From positions 124,001 to 188,000 of the forward strand of contig NZ_MVHF01000005.1 of assembly GCF_002086485.1 (NCBI RefSeq): DNA of 64,000 nucleotides. Reading direction: 5' to 3'. The notes beneath the pieces are model-generated. The model was given only the letters and a program-made list of their open reading frames with translations. It made no database searches and was not told the DNA's origin. The position numbers and the translations under genes were made by a program. Each line of letters starts with the position of its first letter. Within the stretch, counting starts at the first letter, position 1. Of this stretch, positions 56,930-64,000 are shown piece by piece. This stretch comes from Mycobacterium aquaticum (GTDB lineage Bacteria > Actinomycetota > Actinomycetes > Mycobacteriales > Mycobacteriaceae).

Positions 56930-59457
56930 GGTGCGATCATGCCGCCCTTCGACTCGGCGAGCTCTGCCCGGGGCGCAAGCTCGCGCACCGACAGTCCCGC
57001 GGACCGGCCGGCGACACGCCCGCGGACGGCCGTGACGAGCCGGGTCAGCACCACACCCGTCGCCAGCGACAACACCACCCCGATCAACGGATGATCGCCG
57101 GCCAGCGGGTACACCTGGTAGTGCGTGAGGTAGATGTACAGCGACGCCTCGGCGAGCAGTCCGCAGACCCCGGCCACCGCCGCGGGACAGCGCAGTGCGG
57201 GCAGCCAGATCAGCAACACAAATCCGGCCAGTACCAACATTTCCCGGTCTGGATTGCCGAAGTAGCCGTGCAGGCCCATGGCGACCACGGCCGTGACGAT
57301 CGTCCGCTGCCACAGCGTGCTCGCCTTGGCCGCGGCCCAGCCTGCGGCAAAGAACCAGAACGCGAGCACGGTGAACCAGGCCTCGCGACCGAGATCGAAT
57401 CCCGGCAGGTCGTAGCGCAGAGCCAGTCCCACGACCAGTAACGCGGCGGCAAACCCGAACGGTCGTCGGCGTTCCCATCTATCGGCTCGGGGTAGCCACA
57501 CCACCACCGTCAATGCCACCAGAATCCACACCAAGACTTCGACGAACCACAGTCGGCCCGCCGTCATGCTGTCCGGCGGCCCCAGGAACTTGTTGGCCAG
57601 CAACAGGTTCGAGATGTGGTAGTCATCGGTCACGGCCAGAGCGATGGCCACCCACACGATCGATGGCACGGCGATCCAGGCGATCGTATTGCGCAGGTGG
57701 AGAACCCGTTGCCGTCGTGGTACCGGGGTGAGGCAGAAGCGGCCGAAGTTGTATCCCGCCACGCCGAGCAGCACATGGGCACCGCCCCACAGTTTGAACA
57801 GATCCGCGTGGGACCCGACGATGAGCACGATGGCGGCAGCGCGCAGCGCCACACTCGTCTCCACCGTCGACCCCCAGCGACGCCGGGGTGCGGTGGTGGG
57901 CTGCAGCCGGTCCAACGGCATCAGATGCCACCGCGCGGGCAGGTGGCCGATGGCCTGTTCCAGCCGGACCGACATGGCCACGTAGGTCAGCGAGTTCCCG
58001 CCGAGATCGACGAAACTGGCCCGGGTGTCGATGGTGGTGGGGTCGAGGTGCAGGACATCGGCGAACAGTCGCCGCAGATCCACTGCGTCGGTTGCCGCAT
58101 CGGGATCCGGCATGGCGGCCAGCCGACGCACTGCGGGATAGTCCGGTTTCCCGGAGGCCAGCCTCGGCAGCTCAGGCACCACGACCGCGCGCACCGCCGT
58201 AGCCGGAACACCTGCGGCGGCAGCGGTGAGCTGTCGCAGCTCGTGGGCACTGCGTCGCGTGGTGGCGGCCACCACGATACGGCCGTCATGCTCGGCGCAC
58301 AGGGCGGCGGTGTCGTGGCTGCGCAGTGCCGCTTCCAGCCGCTGCAGGTCGATCCGCAGTCCATAGAGCTTCACGAAACGGCTACTGCGGCCGACGATCT
58401 CGTAGAGACCGTCGGGTCCGCGGCGAGCGATGTCGCCGGTTCGCAGCTCATCGACGGTGGCGCCCAGCGCCAGATCGGCGGGTTGCTGCGCGTATCCCAT
58501 CATGACGTTGGGGCCGGTGTAGACGAGTTCACCGGTGCCGTCCGGCCAGTCGTCGCTCGAATCGATCGACAGCGCTCCGCCGGGGATGGGCCGCCCGATG
58601 CAGCCCGGGTGTGACAGCGCCGCTTCCGGTGGTAGGTAGGCCATGCGGGCGGTGGCCTCGGTCGCGCCGTACATCACGAAGAACTTGCGGCCTCGTTCGC
58701 GGGCGTGTGCCGCCCACCGGCTGACCTGCTCGGGTGGCATTCGCCCGCCGGCCTGGGTGAGGTACCGCAGGTGCGGCAGTTCCATTGCGTCGAAACCGAT
58801 CCGGTCGAGCAGATCGAAGGTGTGCGGCACCCCGGCGAGGCTGGTGCCGCGATGGCGACGGAACAACTCCCAGAACCGGTCGTCCACAACGGAGTGGCCG
58901 GTGAGGATCAGGCCGGCGCCGCGCAGCAGATGACTGTGTACCACCGAAAGGCCATAGCAGTACGAGAGCGGCAATGTGGTTGCTGCCCGGTCGGTTTCGC
59001 GTATGTCGAGGTACTCGGAGATGGCGGCGGCATTGCTGATCAGGTTGATGCGGGACAGCCGCACAAGTTTCGGGGATCCGGTACTGCCCGACGTGGACAT
59101 CAGCAGTGCCAGGTCATCGTGGAGGCGGTGGACCGCACGGCGGTGGCGATGGTGAATTCCCGACGCGTCGATCACGGTGTCGGGGTCGTAGGTGTCGATG
59201 ATCGCGTGGTGATCGCGCTCGGCAGGTACCGGGATCACCACATGGCCGGCCGCCAGTGCGGCCAGATAGCGGGTCAGGGTTTCGGTGTCGTTGCGGGTTT
59301 CCAGAAGTATCAGTCGGCGGCCGCTGCCCAGCGACGGCCCGGTCGCCGTGACCGCGCCGGCCAGGTCGCGGTACGTCAGCTGGGTTGTCTCGGTGTGCAG
59401 CGCTACGCGATCACCGTGGGACCGTAGACAACCCACCAGCGAGGCTGATGGAGTCAC
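56926..59457 (-). CDS. Adenylation-carrier-acyltransferase-3 fusion protein
   Basis: 843 residues in three parts. Residues 1-445: AMP-forming acyl/aryl-acid ligase with STSGSTGSPKL (121-131), MYGATEAT (262-269), TGD (340-342), GRSSRFVKLYGLRID (356-370) and the SGKPDY Lys (435-440); the FDxS-type Asp of amino-acid-activating domains is not apparent. 455-520: carrier domain, DLGGNSL with Ser489 for phosphopantetheine. 535-820: about ten membrane helices of the acyltransferase-3 family (LRAAAIVLIVGSHADLFKL, His550). It could activate an acid, hold it as a thioester and pass it to a membrane or outside acceptor, like a one-chain Dlt system. GTG overlaps the ATPase stop. Confidence 0.88.
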   Translation of the reverse strand: MTPSASLVGCLRSHGDRVALHTETTQLTYRDLAGAVTATGPSLGSGRRLILLETRNDTETLTRYLAALAAGHVVIPVPAERDHHAIIDTYDPDTVIDASGIHHRHRRAVHRLHDDLALLMSTSGSTGSPKLVRLSRINLISNAAAISEYLDIRETDRAATTLPLSYCYGLSVVHSHLLRGAGLILTGHSVVDDRFWELFRRHRGTSLAGVPHTFDLLDRIGFDAMELPHLRYLTQAGGRMPPEQVSRWAAHARERGRKFFVMYGATEATARMAYLPPEAALSHPGCIGRPIPGGALSIDSSDDWPDGTGELVYTGPNVMMGYAQQPADLALGATVDELRTGDIARRGPDGLYEIVGRSSRFVKLYGLRIDLQRLEAALRSHDTAALCAEHDGRIVVAATTRRSAHELRQLTAAAAGVPATAVRAVVVPELPRLASGKPDYPAVRRLAAMPDPDAATDAVDLRRLFADVLHLDPTTIDTRASFVDLGGNSLTYVAMSVRLEQAIGHLPARWHLMPLDRLQPTTAPRRRWGSTVETSVALRAAAIVLIVGSHADLFKLWGGAHVLLGVAGYNFGRFCLTPVPRRQRVLHLRNTIAWIAVPSIVWVAIALAVTDDYHISNLLLANKFLGPPDSMTAGRLWFVEVLVWILVALTVVVWLPRADRWERRRPFGFAAALLVVGLALRYDLPGFDLGREAWFTVLAFWFFAAGWAAAKASTLWQRTIVTAVVAMGLHGYFGNPDREMLVLAGFVLLIWLPALRCPAAVAGVCGLLAEASLYIYLTHYQVYPLAGDHPLIGVVLSLATGVVLTRLVTAVRGRVAGRSAGLSVRELAPRAELAESKGGMIAP

Positions 59458-60515
59458 CGGAAAACCGTTCCGGTTCCGAGCACGTCGATGTGGACCTTGG
59501 TGTCGATCGCGGGGGGATCGAGACTGTGCTGGCGCACCGTGACGGGTGCCGCATCGCCGGATGGGTCGATGGTCAACAGCACATCATGGCCCAGGAATTC
59601 GGTCGCGATGACGGTGCCGAACCCGCCCGAGGTGCGGCTGCTCTCTTCGGAGTCCGAAATCGCGGTGGCGACAAGCTGTTCGGGCCGCAGGATGACGGTG
59701 GCGGGGCCGTCCGCGGTCTCCGTCTGCACCGGAACCCGACCGAAGACGCACTCGGCGAACCCGTCCGCCACAGTGCACGGCAGCGCGATGCAGTCGCCGA
59801 GGAATTCCGCGGTGAACCGGTCGTTGGGTTGGCGGTATACCTGCATCGGCCCGCCGACCTGGGTGAACAGCCCATCCCGCATCACCGCGACCTGATCCGC
59901 CAGTGACAGCGCTTCCTCCTGATCGTGGGTGACCAGAAGTGTCGTCACCCCGGCGTCGGAGAGAGTGCCTGCCACCACTTTGCGGGTCGACGCCCGCAGT
60001 CCCGTGTCGAGTGCGCTGAACGGTTCGTCGAGCAACATCAACGCGGGTTTGCGGGCCAGGGCACGCGCCAGCGCCACGCGCTGCTGCTGACCGCCGGACA
60101 GTTGATGCGGTCGGCGGTCGGCGAATGAGCTGTCGAGCGAGACGGTTTCGAGCAGTTCGGTGATCCTGTCACGTGCCGCGGCTCCGCGCAGCACACCGCG
60201 CAGTCCGTAGCCGACGTTCTGTCCGACGGTCAGATGCGGGAACAGCGCACCGTCCTGGGCCACGTAGCCGACCGGGCGTCGATGGGGTGGTACCCAGCTG
60301 TTTCCGGCCACGTCGCGTCCGTCGATGGTGACGGTTCCCGCATCCGGGGTCTCGAATCCGGCGATCAGCCGCAACAGCGTGGTTTTTCCGCACCCAGATG
60401 CGCCGACGACCGCGGTGATGGTGCCCGGCTCGAGGTCCAGGTCGATTCCGTGCAGAACGGTGTTGCCGTGGAAGGACTTGGCCAGGGCTCGCGTGCTCAG
60501 GGTCGGTGTGGTCAC
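59454..60515 (-). CDS. ABC transporter ATPase, Fbp/iron type
   Basis: 353-residue ATPase: Walker A GASGCGKTTL, LSGGQQQRVALARA, Walker B ALMLLDEPFSALD, H-loop THDQEEA, and a C-terminal TOBE/OB regulatory domain (from about 240). FbpC/SfuC-like, for ferric iron or other small ions. GTG overlaps the permease stop by four bases. Confidence 0.93.
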   Translation of the reverse strand: MTTPTLSTRALAKSFHGNTVLHGIDLDLEPGTITAVVGASGCGKTTLLRLIAGFETPDAGTVTIDGRDVAGNSWVPPHRRPVGYVAQDGALFPHLTVGQNVGYGLRGVLRGAAARDRITELLETVSLDSSFADRRPHQLSGGQQQRVALARALARKPALMLLDEPFSALDTGLRASTRKVVAGTLSDAGVTTLLVTHDQEEALSLADQVAVMRDGLFTQVGGPMQVYRQPNDRFTAEFLGDCIALPCTVADGFAECVFGRVPVQTETADGPATVILRPEQLVATAISDSEESSRTSGGFGTVIATEFLGHDVLLTIDPSGDAAPVTVRQHSLDPPAIDTKVHIDVLGTGTVFR

Positions 60516-62080
60516 AGCGCGGCCACCTTCGTCGACTGGCGGAACAGGATGAGCGTGACGGGGATCGCCAGCACCACCAGCACCAGTGCATACGGTGCCG
60601 CTGCGGGGTAGTCGAGTTCGCTTGCGTAGGACCAGAACCGCATGGACAGGGTGCGCGTGCCGGTCGGTGCCAGCAGCAGGGTCGCGGTCAATTCGGTGGC
60701 CACCGCCACGAAGACCAGCGATGCGCCCGCTGCGGCCGCTGGGGCGGTGAGCCGCAGGGTGACCCGGGTGAAGGTGGCCCATGGCGCGCTGCCCAGCGAG
60801 CGGGAGGCCTCTTCCAGATTGAGCGGTACCTGGGCGAGCCCCGCCCGCAGGCTCACCAGTGCGCGGGGCGTGAACAACAGCACATAGGCGCCCAGGATCA
60901 GGAAGACGGTCTGGTACAGCGCGGGCACCGCCCGGATCGTGACGGTCACCAGCGCCAGCGCGGTGACGATGCCGGGCAGCGAGCTGGTGACGAAGTTGGC
61001 GCCTTCGACCATCCTGGCCAGTGCGCCGCTGCAGCGCACGGCGACCCATGCCACCGGAAACGCCAGCATCGTGGTGATCACAGCGGCCGCAGTCGCCAGC
61101 CCGATCGTTTGGCCGAGTGCCGAGCCCAGGTCGTCGATCTCCCACACCCCGGAACCGCCGATCCACAGCCAGCGCAGGATCGTCCACACCGGGACCCCGA
61201 GTGCTGCCAGCGTGAGCGCCAGCAGCCCGGCCTGCGCCGGTAATCCGAAGCGGCCCAAGCGAACCGGTTCGGGTCGTCGGGGCGCTCCTGCTCCGATCCT
61301 GGCGAAGCGGGCCTGGCCGCGGGCACCAGCCTCGGCGACCAGCAGCACCAGGCAGCACAGCACCAGCACGCCGGCGAGCATGCTGCCCGCCGCGCCGTCG
61401 AATGTTGCCTGGAACTGTTCGAAGATGGCCGTGGTGAAGGTGTCGAAGCGCACCATCGCGAATGCGCCGTATTCGGCGAGCAGGTGCACGGCAATCAGCA
61501 GTCCGCTGCCGAGGACGGCGAGCCGCAACTGCGGCAGCACCACCCGGAACATCACGCCCGCGGTGTCGGAGCCCAACGTGCGGGCCGACTCCTCGACCGC
61601 CGGGTCCAGGCGACGCAGCGTCGCGGCAGCAGGCAGGTAGACGAACGGGAAGTACGACAGCGTCGACACCAGCACGCCACCGGCCAAGCCGTGCAGCGAC
61701 GGCACCACCCCAACCCATGCGTAGCTGTTCACGAAGGCCGGAACAGCAAGGGGCGCAACGAACAACGGCCGCCAGAGCGCCCGACCGGGCAGGTCGGTAC
61801 GTTCCACGAGCCAGGCCACCGTGACGCCGATCAGCACGCACAACGGCACCGTGATGAGCACCAAAGCGACTGTGTTGAACAGCAATTCGCCGACCCGGGG
61901 GCGCAACAGGAGGTTGGCCGCCTGGTTCGGGCCCGTGCTGACGAACGCCCAGCCCACATAGCCGATCGGGATGAAGCTGGCGGCAACCAGCAGCGCCACG
62001 ACAGCCGTCACCACCGGACCCGGCCGGGTGGACGTGGTCCGTGACGGGAGCGGTGTCCCGACGACCGTTGGGGCTGCCAC
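60512..62080 (-). CDS. ABC transporter permease, two fused domains
   Basis: 522-residue FbpB-type permease with about twelve helices in two homologous halves; EAA-like loops are EESARTLGSDTAGVMFRVVLPQ and EEASRSLGSAPWATFTRVTL (each partly given). Forms the channel for the lipoprotein and ATPase. Starts ten bases after the binding-protein gene. Confidence 0.93.
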   Translation of the reverse strand: MAAPTVVGTPLPSRTTSTRPGPVVTAVVALLVAASFIPIGYVGWAFVSTGPNQAANLLLRPRVGELLFNTVALVLITVPLCVLIGVTVAWLVERTDLPGRALWRPLFVAPLAVPAFVNSYAWVGVVPSLHGLAGGVLVSTLSYFPFVYLPAAATLRRLDPAVEESARTLGSDTAGVMFRVVLPQLRLAVLGSGLLIAVHLLAEYGAFAMVRFDTFTTAIFEQFQATFDGAAGSMLAGVLVLCCLVLLVAEAGARGQARFARIGAGAPRRPEPVRLGRFGLPAQAGLLALTLAALGVPVWTILRWLWIGGSGVWEIDDLGSALGQTIGLATAAAVITTMLAFPVAWVAVRCSGALARMVEGANFVTSSLPGIVTALALVTVTIRAVPALYQTVFLILGAYVLLFTPRALVSLRAGLAQVPLNLEEASRSLGSAPWATFTRVTLRLTAPAAAAGASLVFVAVATELTATLLLAPTGTRTLSMRFWSYASELDYPAAAPYALVLVVLAIPVTLILFRQSTKVAAL

Positions 62081-62090
62081 GTCGTCAGTC

Positions 62091-63122
62091 CTAGAGCAGA
62101 CCCGCGGCCGTCATCAGATCAGACACCTTCTTGGCGTCCAGATCGGAGGGATCGACGACGGGCGGATGCAACTGGTCGAGCGGTTTCAGAGCGGAGTTGG
62201 CCGGGACCCCGCTGGCCACCGGGTACTCGTACGACGTGCCGTTCTGCAGGACCTCTTGGCCGGCCTTGCTGGTGATGAACTGCAGGAATTGCTGAGCTTG
62301 CTGCTGCTTCTTGCTGGACTTCAGCACACCGCCGCCGGACAACGACAGGAACGCACCCGGGTCGCCGTTGCCGAAGTAGTGCAGCGCGGTGTTGCCGCTG
62401 ATCTCCTTGGCTTTCGATTGGTCGCGGAACCAGTAGTAGTGGTAGACCACGCCGCCGTCGACCTCGCCGTCGTTGACGGCTTTGAGGGTCGCGATGTTGT
62501 CCTTGTACAGCACGGCATTGGTCTTCATTCCGGCCAGCCACTGGGCGGTCGCGGGTTCACCTTTGAGCGCCAGCAGGGCCGCGACGATGGCCTGGAAGTC
62601 GGCCTTGGCCGGCGGGGCGCCCCAGCGGCCCTTCCACGTCGGCTGCTGCAGGTCGAGCAGCGACGTCGGCAGCTGCTCGGGTCGCAGCTTTGTGGTGTTG
62701 TAGGCGAAGACGGTGGTTCTCGCGGCGACACCGGTCCATTTGCCGCTCGCCGGGCGGTACTGCTCGGGAACCTGCTTGCTGGTGTCCGCGGACACGTCGG
62801 CGAACAGGTCGGCGCGTTCCACCGCGGCCATCGCGGGCGAGTTCTCGGTGAGGAAGACATCGGCGGGGGAGGCGGTGCCCTCGGCGACCAGCTGATTACC
62901 CAGCTCGGTATCCCCACCTTGGCGGTAGGTCACCTTGATCCCGGTCTGCTTGGTGAAGGCGTCGATCCACTCCTTGGTCAGCGACTCGTGCTGGGCGTTG
63001 TAGATGAGCAGTTCGTCGCTCTTCTCCGAGCTCGTCGAGCAGGCCGTCGCACCCAGTGTGAGTGCGAGGATCGAGGCGACGGAAAGGACGGGATCGGCGA
63101 TCCGGCGCCACGTGCTTCGCAT
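62091..63122 (-). CDS. Ferric iron-binding lipoprotein (FbpA-like)
   Basis: 343-residue extracellular solute-binding protein of the FbpA/FutA family. Signal peptide with Cys28 after GATA (lipobox is atypical at -3). YNAQHESLTKEWIDAF and YRQGGDTELGNQL match the family; adjacent tyrosines in VVYHYYWFRDQ (about 226-229) are the usual Fe3+ ligands. First gene of the operon; ATG 63122, frame open to 63269 but that part overlaps the promoter. An IdeR-like box is 47 bases upstream. Confidence 0.93.
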   Translation of the reverse strand: MRSTWRRIADPVLSVASILALTLGATACSTSSEKSDELLIYNAQHESLTKEWIDAFTKQTGIKVTYRQGGDTELGNQLVAEGTASPADVFLTENSPAMAAVERADLFADVSADTSKQVPEQYRPASGKWTGVAARTTVFAYNTTKLRPEQLPTSLLDLQQPTWKGRWGAPPAKADFQAIVAALLALKGEPATAQWLAGMKTNAVLYKDNIATLKAVNDGEVDGGVVYHYYWFRDQSKAKEISGNTALHYFGNGDPGAFLSLSGGGVLKSSKKQQQAQQFLQFITSKAGQEVLQNGTSYEYPVASGVPANSALKPLDQLHPPVVDPSDLDAKKVSDLMTAAGLL

Positions 63123-63168
63123 TGATAAATCCTTCCGCGCCACGTGCGGCGCCGATTGCCGGGTTGGG

Positions 63169-63187
63169 TTAGCTGAGCATTGCCTAA
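63169..63187. promoter_or_regulatory. IdeR/DtxR-like iron box
   Basis: TTAGCTGAGCATTGCCTAA matches the mycobacterial IdeR 19-mer (TTAGGTTAGSCTAACCTAA) at 14 of 19 positions, with both outer TTAG/CTAA ends intact. It lies between the iron lipoprotein gene and the divergent TetR gene. Iron repression is therefore likely but not shown. Confidence 0.55.
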
Positions 63188-63284
63188 TAACTCTAGCCGG
63201 GTCCGCGTCGCGGGCGGTCGTCGCCTCCGGTGTCCGACGACCTCGGCCCGATATCAATACCTGAAGCAACTATTACAGTGAGGC

Positions 63285-63875
63285 ATGGCTCGATCGATCG
63301 ACCATGCGAAGCGGGAGGAACTGCTCGCCGCCGCCGGCGCCGTGCTCGCTCGCACCGGGCTGACCGAGACATCGCTGCGGGCGCTGGCCGCCGAGATGGG
63401 CACCAGTGCCCGCATGCTCGTGTACTACTTCGGCAGCAAAGAACAACTGACCCTCGAAGTCCTCAACCGTCAGCAGCGGGCCGCGATACCTGAAACCGAC
63501 GAACTCGATCTGCCCGTATCGGTGGAAGCTCACCGCGAATGGTGCATGCAGGATTGGCATGCCTGCACCCGTGGTGACCGCACCGACACCCTGAGGGTCG
63601 TCCTCCAGGTGTTCGGAGCCGCGTGCGGGCGCGACAGTCCCTACCGTGAGTACACCTGGCAGACACTGTCACTGCTCACCAGGAACTCTCAGGCCCGGTT
63701 GGAAGCGCTCGGCATGTCCACCCGCGTTGCCGAAACCCGGTCACGGATCGCGTTGGCCGCCTTTCAGGGGTTGATCATCGAGTACTTCACCGCTGAGGAC
63801 ACCGCACACGTGGACGACACATTTGTGCGCTTCGTCGACGAGTTCCTCTTGGCGCCCTTTGCCTCTGGCGACTAG
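63285..63875 (+). CDS. TetR-family transcriptional regulator
   Basis: 196 residues with an N-terminal HTH (TSLRALAAEMGTSARMLVYY, about 28-47) and FGSKEQL, then a ligand domain. Divergent from the iron operon with 162 bases between, so it probably regulates it together with the IdeR-like box. Similar in its HTH to the TetR protein at 4204. The inducer may be the acid or acceptor handled by the fusion enzyme; unproven. Nothing was assigned in the 125 bases after it. Confidence 0.9.
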   Translation: MARSIDHAKREELLAAAGAVLARTGLTETSLRALAAEMGTSARMLVYYFGSKEQLTLEVLNRQQRAAIPETDELDLPVSVEAHREWCMQDWHACTRGDRTDTLRVVLQVFGAACGRDSPYREYTWQTLSLLTRNSQARLEALGMSTRVAETRSRIALAAFQGLIIEYFTAEDTAHVDDTFVRFVDEFLLAPFASGD

Positions 63876-64000
63876 GACCGCGGCGTGCCCGGGTCGGCGG
63901 AGTTCGACGCGGCAGATTGCCGCGCCAAACACGGCAGGATCGGTGCGATCCTTGATCTATGGACTGTGCCGGGCGAGTGCTGTGAACGGCGCCGATGACC

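Overview
The window is chromosomal DNA from a high-GC actinobacterium, almost certainly a fast-growing Mycobacterium (Mycolicibacterium, M. smegmatis-like). The reasons are many GTG starts, start codons sitting 6-8 bases after TANNNT -10 boxes, a SepIVA gene, and gene order that matches M. tuberculosis Rv2974c-Rv2965c, Rv2927c-Rv2915c and Rv2911-Rv2901c as I remember them. No rRNA, tRNA, CRISPR array or intact insertion sequence was recognised.

Layout. 1-16.8 kb is conserved core: the end of a DAK2/FakA-like kinase gene, recG with a coupled membrane-anchored HNH nuclease, a GNAT/TetR divergent pair, two aldo-keto reductases divergent from a LipN-type esterase, a DsbA-like/VKOR disulfide pair, pyruvate carboxylase, rsmD, coaD, sepIVA, DUF177, rnc and mutM. 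From 16.8 to about 20.4 kb the base composition falls and codon use changes. This looks like an acquired island with a four-TM protein, a GT4 glycosyltransferase, an alpha/beta hydrolase and a stretch of broken ORFs. 20.4-33.6 kb returns to core: OsmC, acylphosphatase, smc, ftsY, the nitrogen operon amt-glnB-glnD behind two GlnR-like boxes, a tiny secreted protein and ffh. 33.6-42.9 kb holds an amidohydrolase, two D,D-carboxypeptidases, and the ribosome/tRNA/secretion block rpsP-khpA-rimM-trmD, lppW, rplS-lepB-rnhB-DUF2469.

42.9-64 kb is more accessory: dienelactone hydrolase, SelO with DUF2237, a NylB-like serine hydrolase, a PucR regulator divergent from mmsA and a class III aminotransferase (semialdehyde/omega-amino-acid catabolism, with a leader peptide and strong hairpins), then a HAD phosphatase, a fused 2-oxoacid dehydrogenase E1, a CoA-transferase and a thioesterase.

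The most unusual locus is 56.6-63.3 kb on the minus strand. It is a tightly packed five-gene operon: an Fbp-type ferric-iron ABC transporter (lipoprotein, double permease, ATPase) coupled by overlapping start/stop codons to a single polypeptide that joins an adenylation domain, a carrier-protein domain and a membrane acyltransferase-3 domain, and then to a minimal HAD phosphatase. The promoter region shared with a divergent TetR gene carries a plausible IdeR iron box. I propose it as an iron-responsive transport and envelope or ligand acylation system; its function is inferred, not shown. The last 125 bases after the TetR gene hold nothing I can assign.
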